Shown one piece after another: positions 15,042-21,587 of a DNA stretch of 21,587 bases (positions are counted from its first letter, which is position 1; every line of letters begins with the position of its first letter). The DNA is from AWTP1-13 sp039808585. Its GTDB lineage: Bacteria; Pseudomonadota; Alphaproteobacteria; Rhizobiales; Hyphomicrobiaceae. The position numbers were made by a program, and so were the translations under genes. The notes beneath the pieces are model-generated. The model made no database searches, had not been told where the DNA came from, and saw only the letters and a list, made by a program, of their open reading frames with translations. Where the stretch lies: contig JBDHTJ010000081.1 in NCBI GenBank assembly GCA_039808585.1, positions 1 through 21,587 of the forward strand, read 5' to 3'.

Positions 15042-15057
15042 TCGCCCGAGAGGGCGG
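15042..15057 (-). terminator. Short stem-loop just after the GST gene
   Basis: CGCCC (15043-15047), tetraloop GAGA, GGGCG (15052-15056), with a possible outer T-G pair. It begins three bases beyond the GST stop codon on the minus strand. There is no T-tract, so termination is only a possibility. Confidence 0.25.
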
Positions 15058-15060
15058 GCA

Positions 15061-15681
15061 TCAGGCAAGTTCCATCTCGATGGCCTTTCGCACGGCCGGC
15101 CGATCCAGCATGCGGCGTCGGTGGTCGACCACGCGCGGAACGCGGGCGCACTCCACGCCATCGGCTTCCATCCACTGGGCGAGCGTGAACAGGTAGGCAT
15201 CCGCAATCGTGTAGGCCTCTCCCATGACCCACGGCTGCTTCAGCATCGTGTGCTCGATGAGAGCGAAGCAGTCTCCCACGGCCTTCGGAACCATTCTCTG
15301 CATGTCCGCAATTGATGCGGGCTCGCGGGCCCATCGATAGCCACGCATGCGGTGCGCGTGCGCGATATGCACCGTGGAGCAAAGGTAACTGTTGAACGCC
15401 TGGACTTCGGCGAAAGCAAACGCATCGTCCAAAGGCGCAAGCCCGGCGCCTGGATAGCTCTGTGCGACGAACGCGAGCATGGCTGGCGTTTCGGTGAGTG
15501 TACCGCGCGGGGTCACCAAGGCCGGCACGCGCGCCTTTGGATTGATTTTCAGAAACGGCTCCGACAGTTGTTCCGCCTTGGCAAAATCGACGCGCCGCAG
15601 CTCGTAGGCGACGCCCGCCTCTTCGAGGGCGATGTGCGTGGCAAGGGAGCAGGTGTGAGGCGCGTAGTAAAGGCGGAGCAT
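15061..15681 (-). CDS. Beta-class-like glutathione S-transferase
   Basis: A 206-residue cytosolic GST, the normal length. The N-terminal thioredoxin-like domain (1-80) opens with L-Y-Y-A-P-H-T-C-S-L-A-T-H-I-A-L-E-E-A-G. C11 is the position of the cysteine that characterises bacterial beta-class GSTs, which can form mixed disulfides with glutathione. The cis-proline segment R-V-P-A-L (51-55) and the glutathione-contacting T-E-T-P-A-M (62-67, usually E-S-x-A-I) follow. The all-helical C-terminal domain has Y-T-I-A-D-A-Y-L-F, the conserved N-capping box with Asp. ATG 15681 has GGGAGGG five bases upstream; the frame extends to 15777 without such a site. It lies 178 nt downstream of the molybdenum hydroxylase genes on the same strand, so a separate or read-through transcript is equally possible. 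Substrate is unknown. Confidence 0.9.
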   Translation of the reverse strand: MLRLYYAPHTCSLATHIALEEAGVAYELRRVDFAKAEQLSEPFLKINPKARVPALVTPRGTLTETPAMLAFVAQSYPGAGLAPLDDAFAFAEVQAFNSYLCSTVHIAHAHRMRGYRWAREPASIADMQRMVPKAVGDCFALIEHTMLKQPWVMGEAYTIADAYLFTLAQWMEADGVECARVPRVVDHRRRMLDRPAVRKAIEMELA

Positions 15682-15859
15682 ATTTCCCTCCCAGTCCGTT
15701 TCGGTGACGAGCGTTCGGTCCGCGCCCCTGGTCACAGGTAGACCTTCCCGAGGTCGACTGTAGAGGCCTTGCGGCATGATCTGTTACCAGATACGCGAGC
15801 TGGCCTGATAGTGCGCGGCAAGATCTTATCGGCAGCGTTCTTCGCTCGTCCTCGCCAGA

Positions 15860-18100
15860 TCAAACGAACTTGACCTGCTTATGGAAGGGCAATTCCCGCA
15901 GTCGCTTCCCGGTAGCGGCAAATATGGCATTGGCGAGTGCTGGGGCTGTGGGGGGAACCGGAGGCTCGCCGATCCCGCGAACCCTGCTGCCATTCTCAAG
16001 GCCTCTCACAAAGATCTGCGGGCATTGATTAATGCGCATCCCTTCGTGCGCGTCGAAGTTGGTTTGTTCAGCTTTGCCGTCGGCGAAGGTGATGGCGCAG
16101 TTCATGGCGTGCCCAAGTCCGAACACGACACCACCCTGAACCAAGTTCTCAAAATTTACCGGGTCGAGCACTCGGCCGACTTCGCATGCGATCCATACCT
16201 TTTCGATCTTGATGCCCTTCGGTGAGGCGCTCACTTCGACGATTTCGGCTACCGGCACGCCGAAGCTCTCGACAAAAGCGATGCCGCGCCCTCGGCCTGC
16301 CCCCAACGCGCCACCCCAACTTGACATCTCGCCAACGGCTTCGAGCACCTTGCGTGCGACCAGATCGGGCGTCAGGCGAATGCGCTCCTTGAGGGGATCG
16401 GCCCCCGCCGCATGAATGAGCTCATCCACGAACGACTCCAGTATGAAGCCTCCAGCGGCCGCACCAACGGAACGCCAGGATGAAACCGGGGCGAGTTCCG
16501 GAGCCTTGTATGCGCGCAGGCGGAAGTTCTCGATCGCGTAGGGCGTCGTCCAGGCCCCGGCGGCAATTTGCGGATCGGGTCCCATCGCCGGAATGCCGGC
16601 ACGACCCATTTGAGATGCCGTGACCGAGGGCGAGGCGATCTGCAAATCAATGCTCTCAATTCTCCCCGGGGCGACCGTGCCGCGCGCGCGTCCGATGGCG
16701 AGAGGACGCGGGAAATCGTGCGCGAAATCTTCCTCTCGACTAAACGTCAGCTTTACCGGCACGCCCCGCACTTGATTGGCGATTTCGGCCGCCTGTTTCA
16801 GCCAGTCGAATTCGAGCCGGTGGCCGAAGCTCCCGCCGATGAACTGATTGTTCAGCACGACCTGATCGGGCTTGTGACCAGTGATACGGCCCACGATTTG
16901 TTGGGCAATGCGTGGTATTTGATGCCCGGTCCAGACCTCTACCGCGCGGTCCGTGACGCGCACGGTGGCGTTGAGCGGCTCTAGCGGTTGGTGTGCAACG
17001 TAGGGCGAGCGATACTCAGCAGACACGACCTTGCCCGACGTGAGTGAGTTCTCCACTTTTCCTTTGTCGTGCCACACCTTGTCGAGATGCGCATCCTTGA
17101 AAGCGCTCTCTATGGCGCGCCAGTGGTCCGCCTGTTCGGCCGGATAGGGCGCAGGTCCCCATTCGCACTTGATCACCTCGACAGCCTTCATGGCGCGCCA
17201 GGTATTGTCGGCGATGACAGCGATGCCATTCGTAATCGGGACCACCTTCTGCACGCCACGCATCGCGGTTGCCGGTGTCGCATCGTAGCGCAACAGCTTC
17301 CCGCCCTGCCGGGGATTAGTGCGTACTGCAGCGTAGACCATGCCTGCGCTTTTGAAGTCGATGCCGTAGCTGAGTGTTCCGGTCGATTTGGCAACGATGT
17401 CGAGCCGCTGCATCGGCTTGCCGAGCAGGCGCCATTGATTTGCAGGGCGCAGGACAACGTTCGTCACCGGCTCTATTTGCGATGCAGCAGATGCGAGTTC
17501 GGTATAGCGTATGGCCTTGCCATCGGGCAGCAGCACCGAACCCTTCTCCGTGCGCAGGCGCTCGACCGGCACGCCGGTCTGCCTCGACGCAGCGAGCCTC
17601 AACGTCTCGCGGGCGACGGCACCAGCGACACGCAGCTTGTCGAAGCTATCGGGGGCTGCGCTGGAGCCCCCCGTGATCTGCATGCCCAGAACCTTGAACA
17701 ACGCGGAACCGGCGCTGCGAGCAGTCTCGGCGATAAAACTGTGGTCGGACGGCGCAAACGGCATCGCATCATCAGCAAGAGCGGTGTTCCAGTAGGCGGC
17801 ACTAGGAGTGCCGAAAGTAATGTCATACTGACCCGCCTCCAGGTCCAGTTCCTCCGCAATCAAGGCCGCCTGCATCGAGGCTACACCCTGGCCCTTGTCG
17901 GCATGAGGTGTAACCAGAGTGATCCGATTGGCGTCGATCTTGACCCAGGGATTGAAGGCCACCTCACCCTTCGACAATGAGGTCTTCAGCGGGTTATCCG
18001 GACGGCGCTTCACAAGATACGTTCCGAATACGACACCGCCTACAATTGCGACGGAACCGACGAGAAAACTGCGGCGGGCGATCTTTGCTGCGCGACCCAT
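15860..18100 (-). CDS. Molybdopterin-binding subunit of an isoquinoline 1-oxidoreductase-type hydroxylase
   Basis: A 746-residue large subunit of the xanthine oxidase family, in the IorB/CoxL-like branch. It hydroxylates an N-heterocycle or oxidises an aldehyde at a molybdenum-pterin centre using water, passing electrons to the [2Fe-2S] subunit. The start A-R-R-S-F-L-V-G (8-15) with a hydrophobic stretch is a twin-arginine signal, typical of IorB, so the folded complex is exported. Conserved cofactor segments include G-G-S-F-G-H-R and, near the end, R-G-I-G-E-P-P, whose glutamate (about 712) is the catalytic base. ATG 18100 lies one nucleotide past the stop of the small subunit gene, with GGAGGG inside that gene. 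No separate FAD subunit is encoded, as expected for this branch. The natural substrate cannot be inferred. Confidence 0.92.
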   Translation of the reverse strand: MGRAAKIARRSFLVGSVAIVGGVVFGTYLVKRRPDNPLKTSLSKGEVAFNPWVKIDANRITLVTPHADKGQGVASMQAALIAEELDLEAGQYDITFGTPSAAYWNTALADDAMPFAPSDHSFIAETARSAGSALFKVLGMQITGGSSAAPDSFDKLRVAGAVARETLRLAASRQTGVPVERLRTEKGSVLLPDGKAIRYTELASAASQIEPVTNVVLRPANQWRLLGKPMQRLDIVAKSTGTLSYGIDFKSAGMVYAAVRTNPRQGGKLLRYDATPATAMRGVQKVVPITNGIAVIADNTWRAMKAVEVIKCEWGPAPYPAEQADHWRAIESAFKDAHLDKVWHDKGKVENSLTSGKVVSAEYRSPYVAHQPLEPLNATVRVTDRAVEVWTGHQIPRIAQQIVGRITGHKPDQVVLNNQFIGGSFGHRLEFDWLKQAAEIANQVRGVPVKLTFSREEDFAHDFPRPLAIGRARGTVAPGRIESIDLQIASPSVTASQMGRAGIPAMGPDPQIAAGAWTTPYAIENFRLRAYKAPELAPVSSWRSVGAAAGGFILESFVDELIHAAGADPLKERIRLTPDLVARKVLEAVGEMSSWGGALGAGRGRGIAFVESFGVPVAEIVEVSASPKGIKIEKVWIACEVGRVLDPVNFENLVQGGVVFGLGHAMNCAITFADGKAEQTNFDAHEGMRINQCPQIFVRGLENGSRVRGIGEPPVPPTAPALANAIFAATGKRLRELPFHKQVKFV

Positions 18101-18101
18101 G

Positions 18102-18563
18102 CTACTTGCCCTCCGCGATTTTGCGCGCAGCAAGCTTCACGGCATCGCGGATGCGGGGATAGGTGCCGCAGCGGCAGAGATTGCCAGACATAGCGTCGTC
18201 GATATCGTTGTCGGTGACGGACGTATTCTGCGCAAGCAGGGATGCCGCCTGCATGATCTGCCCTGACTGGCAATAGCCGCACTGCGCTACTTGCATTTCG
18301 ATCCAAGCGGCCTGCACCGGATGGAGTTTCTGCGGAGTGCCAAGGCCTTCGATTGTCGTGACTTTGCCGGTTACATCGCCCACGGCCATCTGGCAGGAGC
18401 GCACTGCCGCACCGTCAACAAGAACCGTGCATGCACCGCAAAGCGCTGCGCCACACCCATACTTTGTGCCGGACAGGCCGACGACGTCTCGAAGTGCCCA
18501 CAAGAGAGGCATCTCAGGCTCGACATCGATGTCGTGCACCTGCTCGTTGATCGTGAGCTTCAT
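18102..18563 (-). CDS. [2Fe-2S] subunit of an isoquinoline 1-oxidoreductase-type hydroxylase
   Basis: A 153-residue IorA-like electron-transfer subunit with both [2Fe-2S] clusters. The plant-ferredoxin-type N-terminal cluster uses C37, C42, C45 and C57 (Y-G-C-G-A-A-L-C-G-A-C). The C-terminal helical cluster uses C95, C98, C130 and C132 (Q-C-G-Y-C-Q-S-G and N-L-C-R-C-G). It would relay electrons from the molybdenum centre of the large subunit, encoded one nucleotide downstream. It has no signal of its own and is presumably co-exported with the Tat-bearing large subunit. ATG 18563 gives the standard N-terminus M-K-L-T-I-N; a GGAGG sits 12 bases upstream, a rather long spacing. The electron acceptor beyond this subunit is not encoded nearby. 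Confidence 0.94.
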   Translation of the reverse strand: MKLTINEQVHDIDVEPEMPLLWALRDVVGLSGTKYGCGAALCGACTVLVDGAAVRSCQMAVGDVTGKVTTIEGLGTPQKLHPVQAAWIEMQVAQCGYCQSGQIMQAASLLAQNTSVTDNDIDDAMSGNLCRCGTYPRIRDAVKLAARKIAEGK

Positions 18564-18918
18564 CGCCGTAGCACGCCTCCAAGGGTCAGGCACATAAGCT
18601 GGCGCCGGCCACGCCATTTGGCAATAGATCCCAATCTTTTCGTCTCTCACGCTACGATGACAAAAATGTTGCTTGCAGCCTGGCGCATTCAATCCGGCGC
18701 CGTTCTTGGGTAATGCGCCCGCTCCGGCACGAGCTGGTCTCGCCCTATCGATGATCATGAGGAATGGACACCCCCCAAGGCAGCTGCTCTACGCTGCAAG
18801 AGTTCTTGCGTTCCTTGCGCGAAGGTTGCTGAATAACCGCCGTAACTACCCGCGTGAGAACCACAGCGGTCTGTCGCCCGCCCATATGGGTGAAGCCAAG
18901 TCCCGACGGAGAATGTCG
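18564..18918. promoter_or_regulatory. Divergent intergenic region between iorA-type gene and cNMP-methyltransferase
   Basis: This 355-nt region separates two divergent genes and must hold both promoters. On the plus strand a weak candidate is TTGCGT (18806-18811) and TGAATA (18830-18835) with an 18-nt spacer. A GGAG (18908-18911) seven bases before ATG 18919 fixes the start of the plus-strand gene. I see no clear operator or riboswitch, and the frames running through the region lack start signals. Confidence 0.3.
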
Positions 18919-20301
18919 ATGTCTTTTGAAGCTCTCGATGTGTTCGAGCAAATGCAGCCGTTGGAAGTTCAATGGCTTCTCGCGACAGCAGAGCTGGTGC
19001 TTTTGGAGGCAGGCGATGTGATTCTGCGCGAGGGAGAACCGCCTTCGCATATTTTTTTCGTCGCCGATGGCCAGTTGGAGATCACGGTCTATTCGGGGCA
19101 TGGCAGTATCGTGCACGTCGGACGGATGCAACCCGGCGACGTGGTCGGGGAGATCTCATGGCTGGATGCCAAGCCTGCCTCTGGCAGCGTCCGCGCCATC
19201 GAGATGGCCAGCGTACTGCGTCTGCCGACGACCGCGCTCGATGCAAAACTTCGCACTGATCCTGTCTTTGCGGCGCACTTTCTCCGCGGCATTGCGAAAG
19301 TCCTGGCGGAACGGCTGCGCAAGACCACGCAGCAGTTGCGGACCCATGCGGGGGTTGATGCGCTCGACGGCAATAGTATCGCGAGATGTCTGGCTCAGCT
19401 CAAAGACGCCGTCGCGGCCGTGGAGAAGGAGGGTGAGCACGCAGCGCCCTCCTTCGAAAGCGCCTTACACGCTCTCGACAAGGAAATCGCTGGGACTGCA
19501 ATGTCGGCCGGGACCGCAGAGGCGGTGCGTCAAGACCTGCGTCCCATCTTCTCGCGCTCTGCCATCGGCTTGCGCTGCATCTCGAGGCCGAGAGGCTACG
19601 CGACCGATTATGCGACCCTTGAGATGATCCATGCGGCGCAACCCAACGGCGCCGATCGCACCGGCAAAATAATCGACGCGGCCCTGCTCAACTACCCCAC
19701 AGTGCGGGCCATTCGGGGGCGCGGGCACATGATGAAGGACGCGCTGCGCCGTGAAATCGATCGGCGCGTTGCCCCTGTTCACGTCACCTGCCTGGGCGCC
19801 GGCGCAGCCCCTGAGGTGTTCGAACTCCTCGAAGATGCAACTTTGGCTTCGCGCGCGATTTTCACGTGCGTTGACGTCGACCGCGAAGCGGTTGCAGTCC
19901 TCAACGCCCACATGGACAAGGCTCATTGCACGGATAGGGTCACGGCGCTCCACGCCAACATTCTGCACCTTGCCACTGGACGGGATGACCTAGGGCTCGA
20001 GCCGCAACAGATCATATACAGCTGCGGACTGCTGGACGTGCTCGCAGACGACACGGCGGTTGCACTCCTGAACTGGTGCCATCAACGCCTATCACCCAAC
20101 GGGATCCTGCTCATGGGTGCGATAGGGCCAGATGACAGCAGCTCGGCGCTTCTGAAGGAGACGCTCGATTGGCAGATCAAGCACCGCTCCGCAGCTGATC
20201 TTAAAGGCCTTTTGCAACGTTCCCAATTCGATGTAGCGAGCGCAGAAGTTATCGCAGATCTTGCGCACCCCGGCATCGTGCTGCTGGTGACAAAGATTTA
20301 G
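18919..20301 (+). CDS. Cyclic-nucleotide-binding-like domain fused to a PhcB-like SAM methyltransferase
   Basis: A 460-residue soluble protein. Residues about 5-135 form a cNMP-binding (Crp-like) beta-barrel: D-V-I-L-R-E-G-E-P-P-S-H-I-F-F-V-A-D-G-Q-L then G-D-V-V-G-E-I-S-W-L. In the phosphate cassette, the arginine that contacts cyclic phosphate in Crp (R-S/T-A) is replaced, the local sequence being K-P-A-S-G-S-V, so classical cAMP binding is doubtful. A helical linker (about 140-215) leads to R-P-R-G-Y-A-T-D-Y (223-231) and a Rossmann domain with L-G-A-G-A-A-P-E (292-299) and acidic D319/D321. This C-terminal part resembles PhcB-type enzymes linked to 3-hydroxy-fatty-acid methyl ester signalling in Ralstonia. 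ATG 18919 is favoured over 18913 and 18886 by GGAG spacing. The ligand and methyl acceptor are unknown. Confidence 0.82.
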   Translation: MSFEALDVFEQMQPLEVQWLLATAELVLLEAGDVILREGEPPSHIFFVADGQLEITVYSGHGSIVHVGRMQPGDVVGEISWLDAKPASGSVRAIEMASVLRLPTTALDAKLRTDPVFAAHFLRGIAKVLAERLRKTTQQLRTHAGVDALDGNSIARCLAQLKDAVAAVEKEGEHAAPSFESALHALDKEIAGTAMSAGTAEAVRQDLRPIFSRSAIGLRCISRPRGYATDYATLEMIHAAQPNGADRTGKIIDAALLNYPTVRAIRGRGHMMKDALRREIDRRVAPVHVTCLGAGAAPEVFELLEDATLASRAIFTCVDVDREAVAVLNAHMDKAHCTDRVTALHANILHLATGRDDLGLEPQQIIYSCGLLDVLADDTAVALLNWCHQRLSPNGILLMGAIGPDDSSSALLKETLDWQIKHRSAADLKGLLQRSQFDVASAEVIADLAHPGIVLLVTKI

Positions 20302-20610
20302 CGGAGTTCCAACTTGCGGTCCCCCGTGCGGTCGGTGAAGGGAAAAGCCAGCGGTACGGGTACAAAGCCGACGGCAGAGAAATGCCAGCGGAGAGAAACC
20401 GGGCATTTCAAGGCGCATCATGGGCCGCCGCCGCACTCTGAGAGGGGGAAGAAGCAAAGTGCATTGTCGCGCCTCTTAACGACCGGTCGACCGCCAGCCG
20501 AACAAGGTACGCCCGTCCGGGTTTCCGTAGGCTGGTGTGCGCCCTGCGGGCGGGTGCGGCGCAAGCTATGCGTCGGGCTGCGTTGACGCCACGCGCGGCG
20601 CAGGGCACTG
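20302..20610. other. Non-coding stretch between methyltransferase and MFS transporter genes
   Basis: No supported gene is seen. Short frames exist, for example an Arg-rich one from the ATG at 20419, but without credible family features. A small GC stem (CGCCC-TGC-GGGCG, near 20540) is present without a T-tract. The promoter of the downstream transporter should lie here, but I cannot point to -35/-10 boxes. Confidence 0.35.
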
Positions 20611-20636
20611 CAGGGGGAACAATGTCTTCCCTGTGA
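20611..20636 (+). promoter_or_regulatory. Possible four-codon leader ORF before the MFS gene
   Basis: A strong Shine-Dalgarno (AGGGGGA, 20612-20618) precedes ATG at 20622, which encodes only M-S-S-L before TGA at 20634-20636. The transporter start ATG 20644 follows seven bases after that stop and has only a run of C before it, so it lacks its own ribosome-binding site. Translation of the transporter may depend on reinitiation after the mini-ORF. This could equally be a chance ATG within an extended spacing. Confidence 0.35.
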
Positions 20637-20643
20637 GCCCCCC

Positions 20644-21587
20644 ATGCTCGGACTATCCCGCCCTGTCCTCCTCGTCATCTTCGCGGCCGCGACGATGCTC
20701 ACATTCAGCATGGGCATCCGCCAGAGCCTCGGCCTCTTGATGCAGCCGCTGACGCGGGACATCGGCGTCTCGGTGGCGGATTTCACCCTCGCCATTGCAG
20801 CGCAAAACCTGGTCTGGGGGTTCACGCAGCCGCTCGCCGGCGGCATGACGGTGCGCTACGGCTTCCGCGCGGTGATGACGGTGGGCGCGCTGTGCTACGC
20901 GGCCGGTGTGCTGATCCTGGCGCTGGCGCAAGGTGCCCTGAGCGTAGCGCTGGGCGCCGGCCTCTTCATCGGCATCGGGCTCTCCTGTACGGCGTCCGCC
21001 ATCGCCATGTCTGTCGGCGCCAAGATCGTGTCGCCGGCGCAACGCAGCATGATTCTAGGCGTGCTCTCGGCGGCCGGATCAATCGGCGCCCTCATCTCGG
21101 CCCCCATCGGGCAATGGGTGTCGACGGGCTTCGGCTGGCGCATGGGCGCCCTCGCCTTCCTTGCGCTTGCCTGCATCATGATCCCCGCCGCCTTCATTGC
21201 AGGGCGCGTTGACCGGATGGCAGCCTCGGAGGCCCCCACCCGCCGCGACGACAGCACCGCGCTGCAGGCCCTGCAGCACGCCATGCGCGAGCCCTCCTTC
21301 ATGATCATGAGCTGCACCTATTTCGTATGCGGCATGCAGCTCGTCTTCCTCACCACGCACCTGCCCTCCTACCTTGCAATCTGCGGCATGGACCCGATGT
21401 TGAGCGCGCAGGCGCTGGGCATGATCGGCGGCTTCAATGTGCTTGGCAGCCTCTTCTTCGGCTGGGCCGGTGGGCGCTGGAACAAGCTCGCGCTCCTCGG
21501 CATCATCTACATGACGCGCTCGTTGGTGCTCGCCTGGTACTTCGTAGTGCCGCCAACCCCGGTCTCGACGCTCGTGTTTGCGGCCCT
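20644..21587 (+). CDS. MFS transporter, 3' partial
   Basis: The frame is open to the right edge (314 complete codons), so the C-terminal part is cut off. The product is a polytopic membrane protein: hydrophobic segments are visible from residue 7 (V-L-L-V-I-F-A-A-A), and in turn at about 45-65, 75-95, 97-120, 135-160, 165-185, 215-235 and beyond, as expected for at least eight to nine of twelve helices. The opening G-I-R-Q-S-L-G-L-L-M-Q-P-L-T-R-D-I-G is typical of major facilitator proteins in proteobacteria. A long central loop (about 186-215, charged, R-V-D-R-M) separates the two six-helix halves. ATG 20644 matches the family N-terminus despite lacking a ribosome-binding site. The substrate is not predictable from the visible part. 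Confidence 0.88.
   Translation, partial: MLGLSRPVLLVIFAAATMLTFSMGIRQSLGLLMQPLTRDIGVSVADFTLAIAAQNLVWGFTQPLAGGMTVRYGFRAVMTVGALCYAAGVLILALAQGALSVALGAGLFIGIGLSCTASAIAMSVGAKIVSPAQRSMILGVLSAAGSIGALISAPIGQWVSTGFGWRMGALAFLALACIMIPAAFIAGRVDRMAASEAPTRRDDSTALQALQHAMREPSFMIMSCTYFVCGMQLVFLTTHLPSYLAICGMDPMLSAQALGMIGGFNVLGSLFFGWAGGRWNKLALLGIIYMTRSLVLAWYFVVPPTPVSTLVFAA

Noticed and set aside
17069..17980. 303-codon plus-strand frame opposite the molybdenum hydroxylase
   Set aside because: The minus-strand protein has clear cofactor motifs; the antisense frame has none.
20419..20478. 19-codon Arg-rich frame before the MFS gene
   Set aside because: It has a moderate ribosome-binding-like AAGG but no membrane, leader or family feature; it is too short and biased to support.

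Overview
The window is GC-rich, densely coded DNA that looks like an alphaproteobacterial chromosome, probably of the Hyphomicrobiales or a near relative. The pointers are the gene content (bactofilin, Tat-exported isoquinoline-oxidoreductase-type molybdenum hydroxylase, PKHD-type hydroxylase, dihydropteroate synthase with an N-terminal extension opening in a YLRPL-like motif) and the codon usage. The taxonomic call is inference. I see no rRNA, tRNA, CRISPR array or intact mobile element.

Layout. (1) 1-2640, plus strand: a tight run of a partial AhpD/carboxymuconolactone-decarboxylase-like protein, a GNAT acetyltransferase, an RlmI-like methyltransferase and a TrmH/SpoU RNA methyltransferase, with 10-nt spacing or overlaps. 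(2) 2663-5744: a bactofilin on the minus strand, divergent from a secreted beta-propeller protein, then dihydropteroate synthase (folP) after a strong hairpin. (3) 5779-7983, minus strand: a two-gene operon of a helical, histidine-containing periplasmic protein of unknown family and a MauG/bacterial cytochrome c peroxidase whose C-terminus carries an amicyanin-like type 1 copper domain. This is the most unusual system in the window. A PKHD-type Fe(II)/2-oxoglutarate hydroxylase is divergent from it. (4) 8786-14893: an accessory-looking stretch with a possible 29-residue membrane peptide, a secreted SGNH-like hydrolase, a possible scrap of a tyrosine recombinase, a cysteine-rich secreted protein, and a translationally coupled pair: a secreted protein with a proline-rich tail and a secreted TPR protein with an NlpI-like end. 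(5) 15061-20301: a beta-class glutathione S-transferase and the iorAB-type molybdenum hydroxylase subunits on the minus strand, divergent from a fusion of a cyclic-nucleotide-binding-like domain to a PhcB-like methyltransferase. (6) 20644-end: a truncated MFS transporter, possibly preceded by a four-codon leader ORF.

How genes may work together. The MauG-cupredoxin fusion combines on one chain the two redox modules (dihaem oxidase and blue copper protein) that are separate proteins in methylamine dehydrogenase systems. The gene just upstream is a natural candidate for its substrate or partner. The pair at 11010-14893 is coupled by an ATGA overlap and both products are predicted to be exported, which suggests an envelope function. 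The iorA/iorB products should form one periplasmic hydroxylase. Starts were chosen by Shine-Dalgarno spacing and conserved N-termini; the alternatives are stated.
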